Part shown: piece after piece, positions 49,639 through 58,489 of the stretch
How positions within the stretch are numbered: the stretch's first letter is position 1
Layout of the letters: every line of letters starts with the position of its first letter
Assembly (NCBI GenBank): GCA_900540845.1
Contig: UQHS01000004.1
Span: 62,001 to 126,000, forward strand
Reading direction: 5' to 3'
Length of the DNA stretch: 64,000 nt
Origin: an uncultured Collinsella sp.
Lineage (GTDB): Bacteria; Actinomycetota; Coriobacteriia; Coriobacteriales; Coriobacteriaceae
The notes under the pieces: generated by a model
Databases searched by the model: none
Told to the model about the DNA's origin: nothing
What the model saw: the letters and a program-made list of their open reading frames with translations, nothing else
Translations under genes and position numbers: made by a program

Positions 49639-50688
49639 CTAGTACACCATGCCCATGGCCTCGCGCACCTCAGCGAGCGTGGCCTCGGCGACCTCGTTGG
49701 CGCGGCGGTTGCCCTCGTGCAGGACGTCCTTGACGTAGTCCATATCCTGGACCAGTTCCTCGCGGCGGGCGCGGATGGGGGCAAAGTACTCGTTCACGCT
49801 TTCGGTGACGTACTTCTTGAGCTGGCCGGAGCCGCCCATGCCGATCTCTTCGGCGATCTCGACCTCGGAGCGGCCGGTGCAGATCGCGGCGGTGGAGAGC
49901 AGGCCGGATACGCCAGGGCGCGCCTCGGGATCGAACGTGATCATACGCTCGCCGTCGGTCTGGCTCTTCTTGATGCGCTTGGCCGTCTCCTCAGCGGTCA
50001 TGGAGATGTTGATGGCGTTGCCGTAGGACTTGCTCATCTTGCGCCCGTCAAGGCCGGGCAGCAGCGGCGTGTCGGACAGCAGCGCGTCGACCTCGGGGAA
50101 CACCTTGCCGTAGCGGTTGTTGAACTTGCGTGCGATGGTGCGGGTGAGCTCGATGTGCGGCAGCTGGTCGCGCCCGACCGGCACCACGTTGCCCTTGCAG
50201 AACAAGATGTCGCACGCCTGGTGCACGGGGTAGGTGAGCAAAAGGCCGGTGAGCTCATGGCCGCTGGCCTCCATCTCGGCCTTGACGGTGGGGTTGCGCT
50301 GCAGCAGGGCCTCGGAGACGAGCGACAAGAACGGCAGCATGAGCTGGTTTGCCGCGGGCACGGCGGAGTGCGTGTAGATCATCGTCTTGTCGGGGTCCAG
50401 GCCGCAGGCCAGGTAGTCGATGACCATGTTGTAGACGTTGTCCTGGATGTTATCGGTGCTGTCGCGGTCGGTGATGACCTGGTAGTCGGCGATGAGCACG
50501 TTGGTGTGCACGCCCATGTCCTGCAGCTCGACACGGCTCTTGAGCGTGCCGAAGTAGTGGCCGAGGTGCAGGCGGCCGGTGGGGCGGTCGCCGGTGAGCA
50601 TGGTGTACTTCTCGGGGTGCTGCGGCAGGTCGGCGCGGATCTGGTTGCTGCGCTCGAGGCTGACCTCATAGCTGAGCTCGTTGGGCAT
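49639..50688 (-). CDS. trpS: Tryptophanyl-tRNA synthetase
   Basis: 349 residues from ATG 50688 (MPNELSYEVS), preceded by AAAGGAGACAGC. Class I motifs: the HIGH-type HLGH (41-44, after RPTGRL) and KMSKS. It charges tRNA-Trp. It is followed at one base by the HAD gene. The frame open upstream to 50781 overlaps the next gene's 3' end and is not family-like. Confidence 0.96.
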   Translation of the reverse strand: MPNELSYEVSLERSNQIRADLPQHPEKYTMLTGDRPTGRLHLGHYFGTLKSRVELQDMGVHTNVLIADYQVITDRDSTDNIQDNVYNMVIDYLACGLDPDKTMIYTHSAVPAANQLMLPFLSLVSEALLQRNPTVKAEMEASGHELTGLLLTYPVHQACDILFCKGNVVPVGRDQLPHIELTRTIARKFNNRYGKVFPEVDALLSDTPLLPGLDGRKMSKSYGNAINISMTAEETAKRIKKSQTDGERMITFDPEARPGVSGLLSTAAICTGRSEVEIAEEIGMGGSGQLKKYVTESVNEYFAPIRARREELVQDMDYVKDVLHEGNRRANEVAEATLAEVREAMGMVY

Positions 50689-50777
50689 GCTGTCTCCTTT
50701 TGGGTTAAGTGCCTGGCCGGCATTGTCGGTCTTGGTTGAAGATGAAGGTACCAGAGAAACGGCGTCTCTTGCCGGAA

Positions 50778-52031
50778 TCAACGATGGTTTTCGCCGTGTC
50801 GTCCCGCAGGGTCGTTTCCCTTCTTGGGAAGGAACCCCTCGATATGCTCGATCCGCTCCTCATGGGCCACGTGCGCCGCGCGCTCCTCGGCGGCGAAAGC
50901 GGGGTCTTCGGGCGTGACGATCTCATCTCGCTGAGTCTTGGGATTGTAGTGGTGACGCAGCACCGGCTCAAACAGGTGCAGACGCGCGGCGAACAGCGCC
51001 GAGCACGCGAACAGCAAGAGGAAGATCACCACGCGGGCGCCCACGGGGACCTGGTTGATCACCATGGCGCCGAGGGAGAGCAGCAGGCACCATGCGTAGA
51101 TGAGCAGGACCGCCTGGCGCTGGTCGTAGCCCTCCTGGATCAGGCGATGGTGGATGTGGCCCTTGTCGGCCTGCCCGATGCTCACATGGGCGCGGCAGCG
51201 GCGCACGATGGCCGAGAGCGTGTCGAGGATGGGCACGCCCGCCACGATGAGCGGGATGATGAGGGAGGTGAGCGCGGCGGTGCGGCTCACATTGAGAAGC
51301 GAGATGGTGCCCAGGCCAAATCCGAGCAGCAGCGAGCCCGAATCGCCGAGGAAGATGCTGGCGGGGTGGAAGTTGTAGCGCAGGAAGGCGAGGCAGGCGC
51401 CGAAGAGCGCGATCGAGAGGGCGGCCGCGTCCATGCGATGCGAGAGCACCGCGAAGGAGAACATGGAGAGCGCGGCGATGCCGGAGATGCCCGCGGCGAG
51501 GCCGTCGAGGCCGTCGATGAGGTTGATGATGTTGGTGTACGCGACGAGGTAGATGACGGTGATGGGGTAGGCGATGAGGCCGAACTCGATGTAGGTGCCC
51601 GGGACGAACGGGTTGACGACGCGCCCGATGAGCAGGCCCGCCGCGGCGGCGATGGACGCGGCGAGGATCTGGCCCATCAGCTTCTTCCTGGGGCTCAGCG
51701 AGCGCACGTCGTCGATGGCGCCCGTCGCCACGATGACCAAGAAGGCCACGCCGAGGAGAGGATAGTTGATGTTCATGCTGGGGTGGGGGATGAGGATCGG
51801 TGGCCACCCGAGGAGCTTCACGCCGGCGATCTCGACGATGAGGGCGACGATGAGGCCGGCGAACACCGCGAGCCCGCCCAGGCGGGGCGTGGGCGTGGTG
51901 TTGATGCGGCGCTTGGAGGGGTAGTCGATGGCGCCTACGTGATAGGCGAATCGCTTGGCTAGGGGAACGCACAGATAGGTGGTGAGGAACGCCGCGGCAG
52001 CCACGATGAAAAATGGCATCGCTTGATTCAT
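50778..52031 (-). CDS. Undecaprenyl-phosphate glycosyl-1-phosphate transferase (MraY/WecA/TagO family)
   Basis: 417 residues from ATG 52031 (MNQAMPFFIVAAAAF), with about 11 membrane helices. Family motifs: RRINTTPTPRLGGLA near the N-terminus, DDxxxLSPRKKL, NIINLIDGLDGLAAG, and FLGDSGSLLLGF. It transfers a sugar-1-phosphate, most likely GlcNAc, from UDP-sugar to undecaprenyl phosphate, starting a wall polymer. The hydrophilic C-terminal tail (about 60 residues) is longer than usual. The ribosome site is weak; a second ATG four codons later is possible. Confidence 0.9.
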   Translation of the reverse strand: MNQAMPFFIVAAAAFLTTYLCVPLAKRFAYHVGAIDYPSKRRINTTPTPRLGGLAVFAGLIVALIVEIAGVKLLGWPPILIPHPSMNINYPLLGVAFLVIVATGAIDDVRSLSPRKKLMGQILAASIAAAAGLLIGRVVNPFVPGTYIEFGLIAYPITVIYLVAYTNIINLIDGLDGLAAGISGIAALSMFSFAVLSHRMDAAALSIALFGACLAFLRYNFHPASIFLGDSGSLLLGFGLGTISLLNVSRTAALTSLIIPLIVAGVPILDTLSAIVRRCRAHVSIGQADKGHIHHRLIQEGYDQRQAVLLIYAWCLLLSLGAMVINQVPVGARVVIFLLLFACSALFAARLHLFEPVLRHHYNPKTQRDEIVTPEDPAFAAEERAAHVAHEERIEHIEGFLPKKGNDPAGRHGENHR

Positions 52032-52649
52032 ATGGTCACACCGCCATCCCGGTCGTAGGTACAAGAAGCGCTCAACACGTGCACATTTTTCCTATTCTAG
52101 CCGACTCAGTTCAGATTCTTTTCCAAGTGCTCGCATGGGCACGTTTCCCGCACATGCAGATTTGGATATCGATGCGCCGGATGTACATGAGCGAATGTGT
52201 GCCGAACGTGAAGATGGCAAAAATCACGCGATGCACAAAAAAGTTTACAGACGGGCACATATAGGCGGTGAACGGTATGTTTCACCATAAAAATGCATAG
52301 AAGAAATGAACTTATGTATATTGACAGAACGTCTAAAGCCGTGGTCAACGCAGTAAGACTTATGCAAGTTTCGATAAAGAATATGCATTTTTTATCCTGC
52401 AAATATACGGATTTTCTCATGCGAAAATCTCAGAAAAGCTGTTCACACCCCATGTGAGCTGCTTTATTGCATCAGAGTAGTCAACTGGCGCGTTGTAGCC
52501 AATATACCGTTCCCGACTCATTTTCGACCGTTGGGCGGTGAGCGGTATTTTGTCTCAAAGATTGGATATAACGGTAAGTGTTGAACGGAGCCCCGTGAGG
52601 GGCTTAAAGCGGGATCACAGTGTGATTCCTAAAAGAAAGGTAGGAGGCA
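52032..52649. other. 618-base control region upstream of arcA
   Basis: AT-rich between 52280 and 52480, in contrast to its surroundings, with no credible gene. It holds two facing ATAAAAA-TGCATA-type motifs (52287-52300, 52381-52395), three copies of a GGNGARCGGTATNTT motif (below), and a TTCACACCCCATGTGAG inverted pair near 52441. The arcA ribosome site is AGGTAGGAGG. Confidence 0.6.
52264..52551. promoter_or_regulatory. Triplicated operator-like motif and ARG-box-like sites upstream of arcA
   Basis: GGCGGTGAACGGTATGTT (52264-52281), its inverse AATATACCGTTCCC (52501-52514) and GGGCGGTGAGCGGTATTTT (52533-52551) share GARCGGTATNTT. Between them, CCATAAAAATGCATAG (52285-52300) and the facing ATATGCATTTTTTAT (52381-52395) resemble ArgR/AhrC boxes. 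This suggests at least two regulators for the arginine cluster. Confidence 0.5.
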
Positions 52650-53891
52650 ATGACGAAAGGCTTGCATGTCCCGAGTGAGATTGGGCAGCTCAAGAAGGTT
52701 TGTCTGCACAGGCCTGGCGAGGAGCTCCTGAATCTCCCGCCGTTCGAGCTGGAGCGCCTGCTCTTCGACGACGTTCCTTTCCTTGAGGTTGCTCAGGAGG
52801 AGCACGACACCTTCGCTCAGGTTCTCCGCGATCAGGGCGTCGAGGTTCTCTACCTCGAGAAGCTCGTTGCTGAGGTCTTCGATCTCAACCCTGATGCTCG
52901 CCAGGAGTTCCTTGATCAGTACATCGCCGAGGCCGGCATCAAGGGCAAGGATATGCCCCGCGTCGTCCGCGAGAAGCTCGATTCCATCAAGGACAACCTC
53001 GAGTTCGTCCAGAAGACCATGGCCGGTCTCACCAAGGCCGAGATCGAGATGCCTCACGTGAGCTCCACCACCCTCGACTCCATGGTCAACACCGAGTCCG
53101 AGTCCGATCTCATCATCGACCCGATGCCGAACCTCTACTTCACCCGCGACCCGTTTGCGGTTGTCGGCAACGGCGTCTGCCTGAACCGCATGTACTCCGT
53201 CACTCGTAACCGCGAGACCCTGTACGGCAAGTACATTTTCAAGTATCACCCGGATTACAAGGACGTCTCCCTGTACTTCCGTCGTGACGCTGCCTACCAC
53301 ACCGAGGGTGGCGACGTTCTCAACATCAACGAGCACACCCTGGCCGTCGGCATCTCCCAGCGCACCCAGGCTGCCGCCATCGACGTCATGGCACAGAACA
53401 TCTTCTGGAACAGCGATTCCAAGGTCGACCGCATCCTTGCCTTCGACATCCCGAACAACCGCGCCATGATGCACCTCGACACCGTGTTCACCCAGATCGA
53501 CGTGGATAAGTTCACCATCCACCCGGCCATCATGGGCACCCTCAAGGTCTACGAGCTCACCCCGGGCAAGAACCCCGGCGAGGTCAACATCAAGGAAATG
53601 GTCGACACGCTCGAGCACATCCTTGAGGACGCCACCGGCGTCGACCAGATCAAGCTCATCCCCTGCGGTGGCGGCGATCCCATCGCGGCTGCTCGCGAGC
53701 AGTGGAACGACGGCTCCAACACGCTTGCTGTCGCCCCTGGCAAGATCTGCGTCTATGCCCGCAACACCGTCACCAACGACGTGCTCTACAAGGAGGGCCT
53801 CGACCTTCTCGTCGTGCCGTCCGCCGAGCTCTCCCGCGGCCGTGGCGGCCCGCGCTGCATGAGCATGCCTTTCTGGCGCGAGGATCTCTAA
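52650..53891 (+). CDS. arcA: Arginine deiminase
   Basis: 413 residues. Active-site features: the FTRDPFAV motif, HTEGGDVL with catalytic His, ENGD-equivalent acidic residues, and nucleophile Cys403 in GGPRCMSMPF near the C-terminus. It hydrolyses arginine to citrulline and ammonia, the first step of the ATP-yielding ADI pathway, which also raises pH. Strong AGGAGG site. First gene of the cluster, behind an unusually rich control region. Codon use is more polarised to C/G-ending codons than neighbours, suggesting high expression. Confidence 0.97.
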   Translation: MTKGLHVPSEIGQLKKVCLHRPGEELLNLPPFELERLLFDDVPFLEVAQEEHDTFAQVLRDQGVEVLYLEKLVAEVFDLNPDARQEFLDQYIAEAGIKGKDMPRVVREKLDSIKDNLEFVQKTMAGLTKAEIEMPHVSSTTLDSMVNTESESDLIIDPMPNLYFTRDPFAVVGNGVCLNRMYSVTRNRETLYGKYIFKYHPDYKDVSLYFRRDAAYHTEGGDVLNINEHTLAVGISQRTQAAAIDVMAQNIFWNSDSKVDRILAFDIPNNRAMMHLDTVFTQIDVDKFTIHPAIMGTLKVYELTPGKNPGEVNIKEMVDTLEHILEDATGVDQIKLIPCGGGDPIAAAREQWNDGSNTLAVAPGKICVYARNTVTNDVLYKEGLDLLVVPSAELSRGRGGPRCMSMPFWREDL

Positions 53892-53901
53892 GCATAACGT
53901 T

Positions 53902-53931
53902 CGACGGCGCATCGGCTCCGGTGCGCCGTCG
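53902..53931 (+). terminator. Hairpin between arcA and arcB
   Basis: CGACGGCGC (53902-53910) pairs with GCGCCGTCG (53923-53931), followed by TATTTCG. It may attenuate read-through from arcA or protect the mRNA end. Confidence 0.5.
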
Positions 53932-53987
53932 TATTTCGCCGCGGTGCCAAGCGGCGCTCTGTAATTTACCGTATGAAAGGAACCCAT

Positions 53988-54983
53988 ATGGGCGTTAACC
54001 TCTCCGGCCGCAGCTTCCTGCGTCTACTCGACTTCACCACCGAGGAAATCGAGTACATGCTCAAGCTCTCCAAGAACTTCAAGGACCTCAAGCGCACCGG
54101 TACTCCTCACCGTTACCTCGAGGGCAAGAACATCGTCCTTCTGTTCCAGAAGACCTCCACGCGCACCCGCTGCGCCTTCGAGGTCGGCGGTATGGATCTC
54201 GGCATGGGCGTGACCTATCTCGATCCCGGTTCGTCCCAGATGGGCAAGAAGGAGTCCATCGAGGACACCGCCCGCGTTCTCGGCCGCATGTATGACGGCA
54301 TCGAGTTCCGTGGTTTCGACCAGGAGGACGTCGAGGAGCTCGCCGCCAAGTCTGGCGTTCCGGTGTGGAACGGCCTGACCGACCTGTGGCACCCCACCCA
54401 GATGCTCGCCGATATCCTGACCGTCCAGGAGAACTTCAACTACGACATCAAGGGCAAGACCCTCGTCTTCATGGGCGACGCCAAGAACAACGTCGCTCGC
54501 TCCCTCATGGTCGTCTGCTCCAAGCTCGGCATGAACTTCGTGGCCTGCGGCCCGAAGGAGTGCATGCCTGCTGACGACGTCATCGACGCCTGCAAGCCCA
54601 TCGCTGAGGCCAACGGCTGCACCATCACCCTCACCGAGGATCCCAAGGAGGCCTGCACCGGCGCTCACGTCATCTACACCGACGTGTGGGTGTCCATGGG
54701 CGAGCCCGACGAGGTCTGGACCGAGCGCATCAAGCAGCTCGAGCCCTACCGCGTCACCACTGAGCTCATGGCCATGGCCGATCCTTCCGCCATCTTCCTG
54801 CACTGCCTGCCGGCCTTCCACGACACCAACACCACCACCGGTGCCGAGATCGCCGAGAAGTTCGGTGTCACCGAGATGGAGGTTGAGGACGCCGTCTTCG
54901 AGTCCCCGCAGTCCAAGGTTTTCGACGAGGCCGAGAACCGCATGCACACCATCAAGGCGATTATGTACGCCACGCTCAAGTAA
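53988..54983 (+). CDS. arcB: Ornithine carbamoyltransferase
   Basis: 331 residues from ATG 53988 (MGVNLSGRSFLRLLDF), preceded by GAAAGGAACC. The carbamoyl-phosphate loop is STRTR (57-61). HPTQ and the HCLP motif with the ornithine-binding Cys are present. Next to arcA its job is catabolic: citrulline plus phosphate to ornithine and carbamoyl phosphate. Sequence alone cannot separate catabolic from anabolic forms, so the symbol rests on context. Confidence 0.93.
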   Translation: MGVNLSGRSFLRLLDFTTEEIEYMLKLSKNFKDLKRTGTPHRYLEGKNIVLLFQKTSTRTRCAFEVGGMDLGMGVTYLDPGSSQMGKKESIEDTARVLGRMYDGIEFRGFDQEDVEELAAKSGVPVWNGLTDLWHPTQMLADILTVQENFNYDIKGKTLVFMGDAKNNVARSLMVVCSKLGMNFVACGPKECMPADDVIDACKPIAEANGCTITLTEDPKEACTGAHVIYTDVWVSMGEPDEVWTERIKQLEPYRVTTELMAMADPSAIFLHCLPAFHDTNTTTGAEIAEKFGVTEMEVEDAVFESPQSKVFDEAENRMHTIKAIMYATLK

Positions 54984-54998
54984 GAGCGCGTTGTCGGT

Positions 54999-55038
54999 CC
55001 GCTCGGGGCGCATCGCTGCGCGCCCCGAGCGGTTCTTT
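54999..55038 (+). terminator. arcB terminator
   Basis: A 13-bp stem (CCGCTCGGGGCGC with GCGCCCCGAGCGG, 54999-55032) is followed by TTCTTT. Confidence 0.85.
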
Positions 55039-55132
55039 CGGTAGTCGTCTCGTTTGACGGGGTTTCGCACGGCACGGATTTGCCCCGTCAATCGGGATCA
55101 ACCTAAGTAATAAAGAAGGGGGGATGAGAACA

Positions 55133-56611
55133 ATGACTGAGACCGCTAAGAAAAAGCGCGGCATGCCTTCATCGTTCACCATTCTTCTGCTCCTGTTGGC
55201 TATCGTTGCGGTTATTACCGTCGTCGTCTCCGGCACGTCCGGCGGCGCCGTCACGGCTGCTCGCCTGAGCGACTTCTTCACCGCTCCCGTCCTGGGCTTC
55301 GCGGACGCACTTCCCGTCTGCCTGTTCGTCATGATCCTCGGCGGCTTCCTCGGCATGATGACCGAGACCGGCGCCCTGGATAACGGCATTGCCGTTCTGG
55401 TCAAGAAGCTCAAGGGCAACGAGATTATGCTCGTTCCCGTGCTCATGATCATCTTCTCCCTCGGTGGTACCACCTATGGTATGTGCGAGGAGACCGTGCC
55501 CTTCTACGCCCTGCTCGCCGCCACGATGATGGCCGCTGGTTTCGACCCCATGGTCGGCGCCGCCACCGTCCTGCTCGGCGCTGGCTGCGGCTGCCTGGGC
55601 TCCACCGTCAACCCCTTCGCCGTTGGCGCTGCTGTTGACGCTCTTACCGGTGTTGGCATCGAGGTCAACCAGACCATCATCATCGGCCTTGGCGCCGTGC
55701 TGTGGCTCGTGACCACCGCCATCTCCATCGTCTTCGTGATGAACTACGCCAAGAAGGTCAAGGCCGACAAGGGCTCCACCATTCTTTCCATGCAGGAGCT
55801 CAAGGACGCCGAGGAGGCTCACGGCGCTGCTGCCGCCGAGGTCACCAAGGACGTCAAGCTCACCGGTCGCCAGAAGGCTGTTCTGGGCATCTTCGCCTTT
55901 ACCTTCGTCGTCATGATCGTCGGCTTCATCCCGCTCGCCGACCTCAGCCAGCCTGTCGCCGACTTCTTCGACGCCGGTGCCGTGTATGACGCCGATGGCA
56001 ACACCATCACCCAGGGTTGGTCCGCTATCGTGACCGGCCTGCCCATTGGCCAGTGGTACTTCGACGAGGCCTCCACGTGGTTCTTCATCATGGCCATCGT
56101 CATCGGTATCGTTGGCGGTCTCTCCGAGAAGAAGATCGTTGACACCTTCATCACCGGCGCTGCCGACATGATGTCCGTCGTCCTCATCATCGCCCTCGCC
56201 CGTGGTATCTCCGTCCTCATGGCTGCCACCGGTCTGGACGTGTACGTCCTCGATGCCGCTGCCAATGCTCTGGCTGGCCTGTCCGGCGTGATCTTCGCTC
56301 CTATGAGCTTCCTGGTCTACTTCGGCCTGTCCTTCCTCATTCCTTCGACCTCCGGTATGGCTACCGTATCCATGCCCATCATGGGCCCGCTGGCCGCTCA
56401 GCTTGGCTTCTCGCCTGAGGTCATGGTCATGATCTTCTCCGCCGCCATCGGTGTCGTGAACCTGTTCACCCCGACCTCCGGCGCCATCATGGGCGGTCTT
56501 GCCCTGGCTAAGATCGAATGGACGACTTGGCTCAAGTTCGCTCTCAAGCTCATCGTGGTCCTGTCTGTGGTCTGCGCGGTCATCCTGACCATCGCCTGCG
56601 TGATGATCTAA
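55133..56611 (+). CDS. YfcC-family transporter
   Basis: 492 residues with about 12 membrane helices; ATG 55133 (MTETAKKKRGMP) has better spacing from AAGGGGGG than the ATG nine bases upstream. The family pattern includes GGFLGMMTETGALDNG, GGTTYGMCEETVPFYAL, and SLIPSTSGMATVSMPIM-type late segments. YfcC proteins are presumed amino-acid or dicarboxylate carriers and are often found in arginine-deiminase clusters, where they may exchange arginine and ornithine. It has its own terminators on both sides. Confidence 0.88.
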   Translation: MTETAKKKRGMPSSFTILLLLLAIVAVITVVVSGTSGGAVTAARLSDFFTAPVLGFADALPVCLFVMILGGFLGMMTETGALDNGIAVLVKKLKGNEIMLVPVLMIIFSLGGTTYGMCEETVPFYALLAATMMAAGFDPMVGAATVLLGAGCGCLGSTVNPFAVGAAVDALTGVGIEVNQTIIIGLGAVLWLVTTAISIVFVMNYAKKVKADKGSTILSMQELKDAEEAHGAAAAEVTKDVKLTGRQKAVLGIFAFTFVVMIVGFIPLADLSQPVADFFDAGAVYDADGNTITQGWSAIVTGLPIGQWYFDEASTWFFIMAIVIGIVGGLSEKKIVDTFITGAADMMSVVLIIALARGISVLMAATGLDVYVLDAAANALAGLSGVIFAPMSFLVYFGLSFLIPSTSGMATVSMPIMGPLAAQLGFSPEVMVMIFSAAIGVVNLFTPTSGAIMGGLALAKIEWTTWLKFALKLIVVLSVVCAVILTIACVMI

Positions 56612-56739
56612 TCATCGACTGGCATGTGCAGCTGCGTCGCCTGAGTCTTGTGGCTGTTCAATCCGGCGTGGTAGCTGCTTATTAGTCGTCCGACCGGTCA
56701 CCTGATCTGGTCATGCGGCCGGTTGTGACCTACCTTTCT

Positions 56740-56780
56740 GCCCCCTTCCGCTTCCGTGCACGGAAGGGGGCGCTTTGTTT
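56740..56780 (+). terminator. Terminator after the YfcC gene
   Basis: GCCCCCTTCCG (56740-56750) pairs with CGGAAGGGGGC (56761-56771), followed by GCTTTGTTT. Confidence 0.85.
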
Positions 56781-56867
56781 CTCAGCTCATTTTGGCTACA
56801 TGTGTACTGGTGCTTCCCGGTACGTGGCCGCATTTCAATCGATACATCCGAATATTGAGGGGTACGA

Positions 56868-58346
56868 ATGTCTCATGACGCTCCCGTCGACAACCCGAAG
56901 GGTGTCGGCTACTTTGGCCTGATCGGCCTCGTTGTTTCCTCCTGTATCGGCTCGGGCGTGTTCGCACTGACCGGTCAGCTCGCCAACGTCGCTTCGCCTG
57001 GCGCCGCGCTGATCGCATGGCTCATCTGCGGCGCGGGCTTCCTGTTCTTGGCGTTGTCCATCTCCAACGTCGGCGCGAAGCGCCCCGACCTCGATGGCAT
57101 CTGCTCATATGCCGAGGAGGGCTTCGGCCCGTTCCACGGCTTCATCTCCGGTTGGGGTTACTGGCTGTCTGCCTGGCTCGGCAACGTCGGATTCGGCACG
57201 ATGGTGGCCCAGGTGCTCGGTAGCGAGTACTGCCTCGGCGGCCTTCTGCCCGGCGTGTTCTCCGACCCAGTGACCGGCAACCCGTCCGTGGGTGGCGTCA
57301 TCGCCGTTTCGCTCATCCTGTGGGGCATCACGTTCCTGGTTATTCGCGGGGTGGAGAGCGCTGCGTTTCTCAACGCGGTCGTGATGGTCGTCAAGATCGC
57401 CTCGATTCTCATCTTCATCGCCTTCGCGGTGTTCGCCTTCGATGCGGGCGTCTTCACCGCCGACTTCTGGGGTACCGCTGAGCGCAACCTCGTCGTCATG
57501 ACGGCAAACGGTGCCGAACTCGGTAGCGTCTCGAACCAGATCGTCCAGTGCGTCTTGATCCTCATGTGGGCCTTCATCGGCATCGAGGGTGCCTCGGTCA
57601 TGTCTGGCCGCGCCCGTCGCCGCAGCGAGGTCGGCAGCGCCACCGTTCTCGGCCTGGTCGTCCTGCTCGCGCTCTACATCGGCGCCTCCATCATCCCGTA
57701 CGGCGTCATGGATTACGCCGATCTCGTTGCCGCTCCCAAGCCCGCGACGATCTCCGTGTTCGAGTCCATGGCCCCCGGCTGGGGCGGCGCCTTCATCTCG
57801 TGGGCGATCATCATCTCCGTCTGCGGCTCCTGGCTTTCCTTCACCATGCTCCCCGCCGAGACCTCCTCGATGATGAGCGAGCACCATCTCCTGCCCGCGT
57901 CCTGGAACAAGATGAACGCCAAGGGCGCTCCTCAGATGGCCCTGCTCATCGTCGGCGTCCTCACCGAGATCTTCATCATCGTCGCCACGTTCGCGGCCGA
58001 TGCGTACACCTTTGCCATCTCCATGTGCACGGTCACCATCGCCATCACGTGGGCGTATGCGGCTGCCTACCAGGTGAAGCTCTCCCATGAGCGCAAGGAG
58101 TCCCTGCAGCTCGTCTTCGGCGTCATCGCCCTGCTGTTCCAGGTCGTCGGCGTTCTCATGACCGGTTGGGGCTTTTTACTTCTCGCCTGCCTGGGGTATG
58201 TCCCCGGTTTCTACTTCTACAAGAAGGCCCGTGAGGAGGCAGGGGAGAAGCTCCAGCGCATCGACTGGGTCTACATCGCCGTCTTCGCGGTTCTCGCCGT
58301 CATTTCGATTCCGCTGACCGCCTGGGGAATCATCCCGGTTTTCTAG
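56868..58346 (+). CDS. arcD: APC-family arginine/ornithine antiporter
   Basis: 492 residues, 12-13 membrane helices, from ATG 56868 after GAGGGGTACGA. The APC signature GLIGLVVSSCIGSGVFAL (helix 1) and the later IGIEGASVMSGRARRRSEVG loop are those of ArcD/basic amino-acid antiporters. It exchanges external arginine for internal ornithine, feeding the deiminase pathway at no energy cost. It is the second transporter of the cluster. Confidence 0.9.
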   Translation: MSHDAPVDNPKGVGYFGLIGLVVSSCIGSGVFALTGQLANVASPGAALIAWLICGAGFLFLALSISNVGAKRPDLDGICSYAEEGFGPFHGFISGWGYWLSAWLGNVGFGTMVAQVLGSEYCLGGLLPGVFSDPVTGNPSVGGVIAVSLILWGITFLVIRGVESAAFLNAVVMVVKIASILIFIAFAVFAFDAGVFTADFWGTAERNLVVMTANGAELGSVSNQIVQCVLILMWAFIGIEGASVMSGRARRRSEVGSATVLGLVVLLALYIGASIIPYGVMDYADLVAAPKPATISVFESMAPGWGGAFISWAIIISVCGSWLSFTMLPAETSSMMSEHHLLPASWNKMNAKGAPQMALLIVGVLTEIFIIVATFAADAYTFAISMCTVTIAITWAYAAAYQVKLSHERKESLQLVFGVIALLFQVVGVLMTGWGFLLLACLGYVPGFYFYKKAREEAGEKLQRIDWVYIAVFAVLAVISIPLTAWGIIPVF

Positions 58347-58356
58347 GCGCGTTTGG

Positions 58357-58453
58357 GACGAGGTTGGCCGCCGCGCTGTATGGTCTTCGGGCCGGCATTT
58401 GCAAGGGCGCACGGGGCGCGATTGCGCACCCGCCCAGGCGGCCTCTCGTCTTT
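58357..58453 (+). other. Long-range paired leader between arcD and the aminotransferase gene
   Basis: GACGAGG-TT-GGCCGCC (58357-58372) pairs with GGCGGCC-T-CTCGTC (58437-58450), followed by TTTCGG. The enclosed 64 bases are GC-rich and can fold further. It may be a terminator or an attenuator for the next gene. Confidence 0.5.
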
Positions 58454-58489
58454 CGGCTGTGAACGCTTGTGTTGGAAAAGAGGATTGCT

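Noticed and set aside
52106..52420. 104-codon Cys-rich minus-strand frame upstream of arcA
   Set aside because: No ribosome site, no family resemblance, and it lies in the AT-rich control region where operator-like motifs explain the sequence better.
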